Assembly (NCBI RefSeq): GCF_000003815.2
Contig: NC_049981.1
Span: forward strand, 18,936,585 to 19,000,584
Direction of reading: 5' to 3'
From: Branchiostoma floridae
Lineage: Eukaryota > Chordata > Leptocardii > Amphioxiformes > Branchiostomatidae
DNA length: 64,000 bases
Positions 22,301 through 34,300 of this stretch are shown here, in pieces (positions within the stretch are counted from its first letter, which is position 1; the number at the start of each line of letters is the position of its first letter). The notes under the pieces were generated by a model. The model saw only the letters and a program-made list of their open reading frames with translations, was not told the origin of the DNA and did no database searches. Made by a program: the position numbers and the translations under genes.

Positions 22301-25300
22301 CAGTGTCTGTTGCATTGATAAGTTCCAATGCTTCTTCGGCAGTCAGTGGTCTTCCAAGGATTTGTGTTGCATCAAGGATAATGGCACATTCCTCGGGTTT
22401 CAATGGCCTCCCAACACAGGATGCTGCATCAGCAATAGCCAAAGTCTCATCTTTTGTAAGAGGCCTTCCAGCCATATATGCAGCATCTAGGAGTGCCACA
22501 GTTTCTTCTGGTGACAATGGCCTTGACAACATCTTTGAGGCATCCAGGACTACAGCAGTCTCCTCTGGCGCCAGTGTTCTTCCTGCCACTTTTGTAGCAT
22601 CTGTTATTGCAGCTAGCTGTTCTGTTGACAGCTTCTCACCACCAACTGACTGCAAACTTTTGACAAGGGCCTCAGTTTCCTCAGGAGTCAATGGCTTACC
22701 TGCCATTTTCTGAGCTTCAAGAATGGCAGACCTTTCTTCAGCTGAGAGAGGGGTTCCAGCTGCTGCTGCTGCAGCTGCAATCACAGCAGCTTCATCAGGT
22801 GTCAGTTGTCTGCCCATTTCCTTTACTGTCTTTATCAAAGCAGTGATCTCTTCAGCACCCAGTGTCCTACCCAAAGAACTTGCAGCTCTGAGGATTGCAG
22901 AGCTTTCTTCAGGGGTCAGTGGCCTCCCAACTGACTTTGCTGCTTCTGCAATTGACATGGTTTCCTCAATGGTTAGTGGTCTTCCAGCCATACATCCAGC
23001 ATCTAACAAAGCAGTGGTTTCTTCTGGAGATAGGGATCTTCCCAGTGANNNNNNNNNNNNNNNNNNNNNNNNNNNNNNNNNNNNNNNNNNNNNNNNNNNN
23101 NNNNNNNNNNNNNNNNNNNNNNNNNNNNNNNNNNNNNNNNNNNNNNNNNNNNNNNNNNNNNNNNNNNNNNNNNNNNNNNNNNNNNNNNNNNNNNNNNNNN
23201 NNNNNNNNNNNNNNNNNNNNNNNNNNNNNNNNNNNNNNNNNNTGCTCTCCTCTGGTGTAAGACCTCTGCCTGCTAACTGAGCAGCCTGTGCTATGGCAGA
23301 AGCTTCTTCTGTTGTTAATGGTCTACCAGCAGCCTCTGAAGCTTGTAATACTGAGGCAATTTCCTGGGGTGTCAATGGTCTTCCTAATGACTTTGCTGCT
23401 TCAGTCACTGTTTTACTTTCATTTGGAGTTAGCATCCGTCCAAGTGTATTTGTTGCTTCAACAATGGCAGCAGCCTCTGTAGATGACAGGGGGCCATCTA
23501 CAGCCAGGCCTGCTTCCAGCAGAGCTACCATCTCCTCCATTGTTAGCTGCCTTCCTAAGGCTTTTGATGCCTCTAGGATAGCTGTAGTTTCAGCAGGAGT
23601 AAAACGTCTACCAACCTCTCTTGTACCATCCACAATTGCTGTACATTCTTCTAATGTCAAAGGCCTTCCTGATGCTTTCAATTGCATCTAACAAAGTCTG
23701 CAGTTTCCTGTGTAGACAATGGTCTATCCAATGAATTTGAAGCCCCCAAAATGGCACACATCTCTTCTGGTGTGACAGGTCTTCCTGCAGCCTGCATAGC
23801 TTGCGCTATTACTGCAGCTTCCTCTGATGTAAGTGGCTTTCCCATAGCCTGAGCTGTATCAAGAAGAGCAGTACTTTCCTCCGCGGTCAGCGGTCGCCCC
23901 ATTAGTTTACAAACTTCAAAGACTGATGCCAGATCATCTGGAGAAGGGGATTTACCTGCTGCTTTCAAAGCTTCCATTGTTGTTGTAATTTCTTCTGGTG
24001 TGAGTGCCCTGTCAAGTACATTGACTGCTGCAATAACTGTTGCAGCCTCATCTGCAGTAAGAGGCCTCTCCATCTTTTGATTTGCTTCAAACAGTGACTT
24101 TCTTTCATCTGCTGTCAGTGGCTTTCCTGCAGCTTCAGCTGCATTAAGAAGAACCATGGTTTCTTCTGGTGTTAACTGTCTACCTATTGACTGAGAAAGT
24201 TCCAGAACTGTTGCCAGATCATCCAATGATAAGGGTCTTCCAGCTGCTTTTGCAGCGTCAACAATTGCTATGCTTTCTTCTGGTGATGGAGTCCTACCAA
24301 GGACATTTGCTGCTGCTACAACTGTGCAAGCTTCATCTGCTGTAAGAGGTCTTCCCAATGCTTGATTCGCTTCCAAAAGTGCCTTCATTTCGTCTTGGGT
24401 CAGTTGTCTTCCCAATGCTTTAGAGGCTTCAAGTATTGCTATTCCCTCTTCAGGAGTCAGACATCTTCCAGCTACCTTTGTTGCATCAACAATTGCTGCA
24501 GCTTCCTCAGCTGTCAGTGGCTTTCCAAGTGCTTCGACTACATCCAAAAGGACTGTTGTTTCATCTGGAGATAATGCCCTCCCTAGGGTCTTTGCAGCTT
24601 CAATAACTGTATCCCTTTCTGCTGTAGAAAGCTCACGACCTGCTGTATTGATTGCTGTCAATACAGCAGCAGCTTCCCCCTCAGACAAAGTCCTTCCAAG
24701 TAAGCTACTGGCTTGTAACAAGGCAGATGTTTCAATCTGCGATAAGCGTTTTCCAGCATTTCTTGCAATTTCACGAAGAGCATTTTGCTCTTCCTTTGTC
24801 AGTGGCCTTTCAGCTACTTTTAATCCTTCCAATAGAGTGACAACTTCCTCATCAGTCAATGGATGATCAGATGCTTCTAGTGCTTCTAGCAGAACTGTTG
24901 CTTCATCTGGTGTAAGAGATCTTTCAACTGCTTTTGTAGCATCACATATAGCTTTAATCTCATCAGTTGTCAATGGTCTCCTACATTTGTTGGTTGCAAT
25001 GATAAGTGATGTTGATTCATCTTCAGTTAATGGGTGTCCTAACACCTTTGCTGCCTCAAGAACGGTGGAAATTCCATTTGCATCAAGCAGTTTCCCAGAT
25101 GCAGTAGCTGTGAGAATGGATGCTGTTTCCTCTGGTGTTAGTGGCCGTCCTGCTGATTTGATTGCATCTAATAATGAAGAGCATTCTTCAGGAAAGAGCT
25201 TTCTCCCTGCAGCTTCTACAGCCTGCAGGAGAGATGCAGTCTCATGGGGTTCCAGTGGTCTCCCAGCTGACTCTGTAGCTGTCAGTATAGCAGCTGTTTC

Positions 25301-28300
25301 CTCATCAGTCAAGGGTCTTCCTGCAGCAGTTGCTGCCTCAAGAACGGTGGAAATTCCATTTGCATCAAGCAGTTTCCCAGATGCAGTAGCTGTGAGAATG
25401 GATGCTGTTTCCTCTGGTGTTAGTGGCCGTCCTGCTGATTTGATTGCATCTAATAACGAAGAGCATTCTTCTGGAAAGAGCTTCCTCCCTGCAGCTTCTA
25501 CAGCCTGCAGGAGAGCTGCAGTCTCATGGGGTTCCAGTGGTCTCCCAGCTGACTCTGTAGCTGTCAGTATAGCAGCTGTTTCCTCATCAGTCAAGGGTCT
25601 TCCTGCAGCAGTTGCTGCATTTAAAAGCATTGAACTCTCATCTGTAGTAAGGGGCCTCCCAGCAGCCTTACTGCCTTGCAATACAGCAAGAATTTCATTT
25701 GGGGACAATGGCTCCCCTTTGGTAGTAGCACTGTCCAGAATTGTGGCAACTTCTTCAGCGGTGAGAGCCCTTTGTAATGCTTTTACCCCTTCTAGTAAAG
25801 CTGTCACCTCGTTTGGTTTAAGAGCTTTCCCTGAGGTCTTAACAGCTTCCAGTAGTGACGTAATTTCATCAGACTCCAATGGTCTACCAGCGGCTCTTGA
25901 GGCATTGATTATGGTAGCAAGTTCTGTTGGTTTGTGAATATCGCTAGAGACTTTTGAAGCTGCAGCAACAGAGGCTCCCTCGTTGACAGCTACTGGTCTT
26001 CCGACTAATTCTGTAGCCTTAATCACAGCTGCAGCTGCCTTATTAGAAAGGGGTTTTCCTGTCAACTTAGTGGCATTAAGTACAGATGCAATTTCATCTG
26101 GTGAAAGTGGTCTTCCTGTACAGCTTGTTGCTTCTGTGATAGCTTCAGCCTCTTCTTCAGTAAGAGGTCTGCCAAGGGCTAGAACAGCTGTAGTCTGTTC
26201 TATTGAAAGAGGTCTGCCTGATGCCTTCACAGCCTCAATGATGCTGTCTATTTCCTCTACAGTTAGAGGTCCCTCTGCCACAGTTGCACCATCAAGTAGG
26301 GCCGAAGTCTCCTCTGGAGTAAGAGGAGTGCCTATCTTTCTAGTGGCTTCAATCAACGTTGCTGCCTCATCAGGCTTCAGATGACGTCCCAACACACTGG
26401 TGGCTTGTAGCACAGACATTGTTTCGTGAGGTGTGAGCGGTTGCCCTGTTACCTTCGCAGCCTCTGCAATTGATGCTGACTCCCCAGAGGTCAATGGCCT
26501 CCCTGCAACCTTTGAGGCTTCAAAGATGGCAACAACCTCCTCTGCAGTTAGGGCACGTCCTGCTGCTTCTGCAGCAAGTAGAATTACGCCTGTCTCCTCT
26601 GGGCTAAGTGAATGTCCAAGAGCTTTTGGTGCTTCAAGCAGTGTTAAAAGCCCTCCTGCTGCTTTTGTGGCTTCTTCGACAGCTGTTTTTTCTTCATGTG
26701 TTTCTTCAGGTTTTTCTTCAGACTTGGTTTCCTTTTTATGTGTTTTGTCTTTGTCATCTACTACTTTTTCTGGAGCTACCTCCTCAGTGGTGTCTTTGCC
26801 CTCTTCCTCCTCCATACCACCTACCATCACAGGTATAGCTGTCTTAACTTGTTGAAGGAATTCTCCTACTTCTTCCAGAAATTCTACGACAGGGGAGGCT
26901 GGTTCTTCAGGTTTAGTCTTTGCTTCACCCTCTGTCTTGACTTCTTTTGCAACTTCAGGTTCATCTGGTTTAACTTTGTACAGTTCTTTTTCTACTTCTT
27001 GCTGTCTCTGGCGTTCTAATTGGATTTTCTCTTCAAGTTCATCTTTGGATGTACTGTTTGGTTGTGTTTGTGGGTAGGTACATTAAGTGAAGAAGATGTG
27101 GGACAGAATAAAGGAAAGAAATAAAAAGAATAAGGGAAAGAAAAGGATTGTTTGGCATGTCAATGTTGCATGCGTATGCATTCTCCATCTTGGCTGGTAT
27201 AGATATCCAGGGGATCCTTGGGCTCTTGCATTGGCCTTGACCATCAATCAGTTTTTATTTCTTTAAGATGCCTTCTTGGTCCTTGATGTACCTCCTTAAG
27301 TCCAATATTTCCCAAAGTTCTGATTTCCTTGTTCTGTACTCATTGATGTGCCTTTCTGGCATTTCTGCTACAAACCAGTTGAGGCATCTTCCTGGTTTAG
27401 AAGGGTTGTCTTTTGTTGTGGTGTTTTGGATATGTGGTGTATGCGTATGTGTGCACCAATGGACAATTTTACAAAACATACCCTCAAACACTGTATTTTG
27501 TTAGAGGTTGGTAATGCTATAATAAGACCTACTAAATCGAAGGTTCCTCCATTATCTAACCACTGTACTGCTGCGAGCAAATTTAATGTGTGCCACAGGA
27601 AATTTCTGACAGTTAGTTAGGACACAGGGAAGAAGAAGCAGGAAGCGACTCAGAACAGCCAGAAGAACAAAAGGAGAAAAAAACATCAGAGTGCAAAGTC
27701 TTACAAAATGTGGCATATAGAAATTTCGAAATCCTTTCCTTGCATTGTAATCTTGACAGGATCACAGGTGATGAGTGGGACCATATCACAATACATCATT
27801 TTTCAGAATGATCTACATGGATATGTGCTGGACCAAATGATGCATAAGACATGCACAAATCAACTTAGATATTAATTTTCTTTACTTTCAGATGACTATA
27901 TATGTATCTAGCAATGATGCAACCAAGGCCAACCTTATGCATTCATACTGAAAATAGTCTTGCAATTTACAATGCAACACTTCTCAGCAAAGCCAAATAG
28001 TCTCTAATTGATTGTTTGGCAGATGTGGGCCTTGGTCGAAGTTTAGCAGAATATTATAAGTGAAGCACTGGTTAGTCTGCACAACACACCACATAGGATT
28101 AGGAAGTTCTGCCATGACACCTGAATTAACAGGCAGGAGTGCTGGCTGTCAGGGTTGGGGATGTCAAAATGTATTGGTAGTGTCTCTGTGTCCATACTGA
28201 TGCTTCCTGCAAGTCTTGGTGCTTTACACCATTCAAGATTACAATGACAAGGAAGAGTTGCCTCAATTTTGCTTTCCTTTAAAGAGGTTTTGTTTGGAAT

Positions 28301-31300
28301 ACCAGCCAGTTGGAGAATGCATATGCCACAATTGTACAGACATTACCTACAGGAATAAGGGTCCAAAAAAGCCACATGAATACTGTCTGCAAAAGAGCAC
28401 ATTTCTTATGATAAGCCCGCTATATGCCACATTTCAGGGACATAGCAAACAAGGAATGAATGGATATATATGTCTGAAGATTTCATAAGTTATACAGGTT
28501 TTGTTAAAATGATTGGAATGATGAGTATGTCAGAAAAATAGTTATAACGAGGTGTTCCAAGCACTGCAATCTTATCTGCTATTTCAGTGCTCTTTGTCCC
28601 AGCAAGATTATGCTATTTAATAGCCTTAACATCAGGCTAGCATGAATTAGTTGATATACTGCAACAGTATTCATGTGGTCAAAGATTGCAGACAAAAATG
28701 AAGTCTACCCAGACATCATGACCGAGAAGAGAGCACAGATAAATAAAAGCTTACAGCATGCAAAGAGAAGAAGGAAAACACAAAGTAAGATAAAGTATGT
28801 GTGGATAGTGGATACTTGATCAATGCTGAGTTATTCCTACATGTATACCTTTGCATAGATACTGCTTCAGTACATATAGAGCCATGCAAGGCTATTAGCT
28901 GTCTGTAAACTGCATTGCAGGTGACAAACACAAAATTTTCCCATAACCCACTGCTACAGCTATTATGTACTTAACTTTGATTTCTGTTCATAGAATGTAG
29001 TATTTCACCAGTTCAATTCAAAAGACATAGCTACTTATGCCATTTATCGCTGTAAAAAATCAGTATGGGATCATGAGTGAATATTATGAGATCAGACTAA
29101 AAGAAAGTGCAGCTCACCTCTCAGTCACAGTGACCGTGCCGTCATCACTAAAGACCTGCTCGGACACCTTCTGCGTTTCTCCGTTGACCTCCCTGGCAAT
29201 GCGCAGGGCCTCCTCAAGAGCCTGGTCATCAATCTCCTGCTAAGACAAAGGAATGGGGGGGGGGGGGGGAGGGTTCTATGAGAAAGTGCTTTTATGAACC
29301 TTATGACATGAAGAATCATCAATGAGTGCCATTGCTGTACTTCTGAGACACTGTATATCGTTACACTATCTTCCTTCAAAACATCTTACTCACTCCTACA
29401 CAAGGATTGGGCAAGTATACATATTACCTGCAATTCTACAAATGTTAACAGTAATATCAACATATCTACAAAACATAGAATCATAATGTTCATCCATGCA
29501 AGATTTTTAATATAATAACAGGTATTATGTTTTAGGCCACACCAGTACAATGCAGTAGTAGGCACTTCGGTCAAAGCAGAATTAATGACTTTTGTCATAT
29601 ATGAGCTTTCCTGTGGAGTTCTCCATAGAGTCTATACAATCAATCTGTGACCAAAGAGGAATCCCTGAGTTGTCTTTCTCTTAAATGTTGCCAAAAGCTC
29701 TCACATACATTGTCCCAGTATTACATTCAATAGATAAACATTATAGCCTTTTGAAATAGTGGCATGTTAATCCACAATTAAAGCATTGTAAAGCTTGAGG
29801 AAAAAATGTAGAAGTTAGAAGCCAATGCTACACATTATTTCAAGTACATGTACCAAATTTTCCGAGATTTGATGCAAACAAGCATTCTATTGGCATGACC
29901 ATAACAGATGTACAGCAAACTTTTAGAATAACTTATTCACTCCGATCCAAAACACTACAAGACTTAACAAAATGATTTTAAAGAAAATTACTCTAGATAT
30001 AGCACAGAATGAGTGCAAAGGATAATGGAAAGGAAACATAACAGATTAAAACTCTGATTAAAACTCTGAAAACATAGAAAAGAAATCATGGAAGACAAGT
30101 GGAAGCAACAGAGACATAGAAAAGAAATCATGGAAGACAAGTGGAAGCAACAGAGAGGAGATCAAATGAAAATGGAACATTGCAAGATATGATGAAGGGA
30201 AGGGAGAATTTAGATCTAAATTTAGAAAGATAGGCAGACAAGTGTTGAACTTATACTTCTCTGGTTGGTTGTTCCATGATTACAGGTCAAGCAACTGTCA
30301 CGAGGCCAATGGTATTGAAGTATGACAAAGATGTCAGCAGTACAAATAAGGTGGGGGCTTTTATAGCAGCAACATTTTTTATTTTGATGTGAATAAAAAT
30401 TTGGGAAAACAAATTTGTGGTGGCATTTATGAAAGAAATCACATAAATGCAATATTTTCGACTTTCATCATGATACAAATATTGCATGCGATATATATAT
30501 CCAGGGACATGTAACAAGAGTAGTTCCATTGACATTGCTGACATCTTTGTGTGATTTTACAAATGCAGCTTTTGTGAATGGAGCGGTTCCACTGAAGGAA
30601 TGGAGCACAAAAGAAGTTGTGAGACATAAACATCACATCACATTTCACTGACTTTCACCACAAGCGCTGATTCACACTGGCACTTCATCCACATGCTACT
30701 TATACTTGCCATTGAGCCATTGTTAGGTGTTTGGGAGGGTGATATTGTGATAATCTTATACTAGACCAATGAGTAACTGTTAGTTATTTGTGCTAAAGTT
30801 AAGAATGTTTCATCTCATGCAAGTCTTTAAAAGCATTCCTAGACCATTAACTTGGAGGTGGTTGCAATAACTAGTGATTTTCTACAATGGGGACTTTTGT
30901 CTACTCTCTAAATGTAGCTAGCATGGAGAAAGCCACAGGAAGTATGGAGAAGCCCACAGGGAACATGTTGAAGACCACACTGTCCATGCTTTCCATGTAG
31001 AGGCAGATACTGGAGAACAGGTACACCAAGAACAATTCCAGGACATCACAGATGACAGAACACTGTAGATGGCACCAGGCATAAGCACGTATCCTCCACA
31101 CACATTGAGATGCATTCTGCTGAATGTGCAACAAGAGGAGTCTCCCACACAAGCATGTTCCAGTGCTGACCTTCCTACAGTGTTGCTGCAACAGTCTGAG
31201 GGACAAGCTTCAGTGGAATACAACATGCAGGCCATCAACAGGGCTGCCCTCTTCAATGTCAATACAAGACTCAGAAAGCAGCTGACATGCATTATCCAGC

Positions 31301-34300
31301 AGACAGAACACGATGGTGATAACATGCAGTGTTTTGTCACATCACAAAGTCTACCTGTGGTTGGCTGCTGGCACCCATTACCACAGGTTGCTCAATCAGC
31401 CTGAAGACTCTAGAATGTGCAGATGCCTCCGTCATTCCTTCCCACTCTTGTGCTTCCATTTCTCCCCAATCCTGTGCTTCCACCATTACATCCCACTCTG
31501 GATCTTCCTCGGAAGAAAACTTTACCTCTTCGATCACTTTGGTTTCACCATCTTCTTCTTTGAGGACCGATCTCTTGATCACCTTAGAAGCCACACTGGT
31601 CTTGGCTTCGATTTCCAGAACAGGGTCTGCCTGTTCCATTTCAGGAGGAATGGGGGATACAGAGCGCACCTCTTCTGTCACACGAAGAGTCGCCGCCTCA
31701 TCTTCCTCGTAAACCTTGACAAAGAATTCCCCACTCTCTTCTTCCAAAGGTTCACTGGTATCAACATACACTTTTGGCCATCTTCTGCGTTTGGGCTTTG
31801 GTTTCTTTGTGGTGATGACCTCCACTTCCTTGTGTAACATTTCATCAGATGAGGCAGGTGCCTGTTCAGCCAGTAGTGGTACAGCAGCTGCCGGTACAGT
31901 GATTTTCATCTCTGGTTCTACATCCTCTACAACAACAGATGGTACGATTTCCTTCCCAGATAGAATGGCTTGGATTTCCTCTGGTGTCAGATCCCTACCC
32001 AGTTGCTTTGCTGTTCTAGCAATCTCTGCAGATTCTTGAGGGGTGAGTGCTCTTCCACTGGACTTTGTGGCTCTAACAAGTGCTCCTATTTCTTCTGGAG
32101 AAAGGGTTTGTCCTGCAGCTTGTGCAGCATTAAGAACTGCTGCCGCCTCTTCAGGTGTCAACATTCCAGCTGCAACAGCTCCTGCAATGGCAGCAACAGC
32201 ACCTGCCTCTTCAGGGCTCAGTTCCCGCCCTGCAGCATCAGCCACAGCTGCAATCGAAGCAGCCTCTTCTGGAGAGAATTCTCGTCCAGCCGCTTTTGCA
32301 ACTGCAGCCACCTTTGCCTGCTCATCTTTGGTCAGCCCAATGACAACTGGCTGTCCTACAATGCCTTCCATCTCTTCAGGGGAAAGTGGTCTTCCCTTTT
32401 CCTTCATTGTATCAAGGATTGCAACTACTTCTTCAGGTGTGAGTTCTCGGCCGAGTGCTTTCATGGCTTCACGTAACGTAACAGCTTCCATGGGAGCAAG
32501 AGGCCTTCCGGCTGCTTTGGTGGTTCGCTCAGCCACTTGAATGGCCTGAAGTAGGGCTGAGGTTTCTGTAGGACTGAGAGGCCTCCCTGCCACTTTAGCA
32601 GCATTCAGGATAGCCTTAGTTTCCTCCTTTGTCAGAGGTCGACCGAGTGACTTTGCAGCATTCAAAATGCCTGATATCTGTTCTTCAGTCAGTGGTCCTT
32701 CTGCTGCCTTAGTGGCATCAAGGATTACCAAGGTTTCATCTGGAGTCAGCGGTCTTCCCACAATTCTTGAAGTTTCTATGAGTGCAGATGTCTCATCTGG
32801 CTTGAGTTGTCTTCCTGAAATCTTGACTGCATTTAGTACTCCAGCTGTTTCATTTGGAGTAAGCTCTCTCCCTACAACTCCTCGGGCATCTAACATAGAC
32901 GAAGCCTCATTTGGTGTTAGGGGCCGTCCAGCAGACTTCAATGCATCTTTCAATGCTGTGGCTTCCTCTGGAGACACTGGTCTACCAGCAATTTTTTCAG
33001 CCTGTTCAACCATACTTGGTGCAACCTCTACTTTCTCCTCTGGTTTTGTGGGGTGCAGAATATTGTTGATTTCCTCTGCACTTAATGTCCTTCCTGCTGC
33101 TTTTGTAGCTTCCAGTAAGGCAGTTGTTTCATCTGGTGATAGTGGCCTTCCTGCAATATTGGTTGCTTCAATAACTGAAGATACTGCTTCTGGTGTTAAT
33201 GGAGTATCAGATGTCTTTGCTACAGTAAGTATAGCAACTGTTTCATTGGGTGTCAGAGGTTTTCCTGTTACCTTTGTTGCTTCAAGAATGCCACCAGTCT
33301 GATTTGTTGTTAAGGGTTCCTCTGATGTTTTTGCAGCATCAAGTACAGCAACAGTTTCATCTGCTGAAAGTGGCCTTTCAATTACTCTGCAACCTTCCAG
33401 AACAGCTTTCGTGTCCTCGGGACGCAGTTGTCTTTCTGATGTTTTAGCTGCAGTTAGAACTGTTGCCACTTGGTTAGGAGAGAGGGGCTTGCCTACTGCA
33501 TTAGTGCCATCTACGACAGCTGCAGCTTCATTAGATGACAGAGGCTTCCCTGCTGTTTTTACAGCACCCAAAAGTGACACAGTTTGGTCTGGTGGTAATG
33601 TTGTGCCTGTGACTTTTGTTGCTTGGAGAATTGAGCTGGACTCGTCTGTTGTTAAAGGTTTCCCTGCTATCTTGGTAGTTTCCAGTACTGCTGAAGTTTC
33701 ATCAGGTGTGAGTGGTTTTCCAGCAACCTTTGTGCTTTCAATAATAGACGCAGCCTCCTCAGCTTTGGGGACCCTGCCTAGACTCCTTACACTGGAAAGA
33801 ATGGCAGAAGCCTCATTTGGTGTGAGAGACTTCTTGGTGGCTTTTTCTGCCTCCAAGACTGCTTGTGCCTCATCTGAAGACAAAGGCTTTGCAGATACTT
33901 TTGCTGCCTTTTCAATCGTAGCAGCCTCTTTGGGTGTAACTGTCCTCTCAACAAGTTCACTTGCCTCTTTGATAGCTTCAGGGGTCACTTTGACTTCTTC
34001 CTCAGGCTTTTCTGCCTCAAGAAGCTTAGCACATTCCTCAGGTTTAAGTGGTCTTCCAGTCTCCTCAACAGCCTTGATGGTAGCAGCAGCTTCATCCACA
34101 GATACAGGTCTCCCTGCTTGTTTTACAGCTGCGAGTATAGAGCTTGCCTGCATTGGACTCAATGGTTTCTTGGTGGTTTTAGAAGCCTCCAGAATACTTG
34201 CAGTTTCATTTGGAACTAAAGGCCTTCCCACAGTTTTTGTTGACTCCAACATTGACCCTGTCTCTTCTGGTGTTAGCTGTCTTCCTGATGACTTCACAGC

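Larger units (their letters stand above)
18105..26660 (-). repeat. Array of about 150 tandem 19-residue (57-nt) repeats, giant exon 2
   Basis: The unit resembles '[19 protein letters not shown]'. Each unit has a GRPL-like turn, a helix N-cap S/T-P-E/D-E, and an amphipathic stretch with hydrophobic residues at fixed places. The copy number is array length divided by 57, not a count. Units differ widely at synonymous and variable sites, apart from one recent 282-bp duplication. The array is interrupted by the N gap and the frame break near 23680. Confidence 0.93.

Noticed and set aside
27255-27491. Minus-strand frame with coding-like end ('[20 protein letters not shown]')
   Set aside because: No start, splice phase or recognisable family; kept only as a note on the intron.
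29256-29268. Run of G considered as a regulatory element
   Set aside because: A simple homopolymer in an intron with no further support.
30918-31340. Minus-strand frames just past giant exon 1
   Set aside because: Cys-rich random composition and no acceptor; likely intronic noise.
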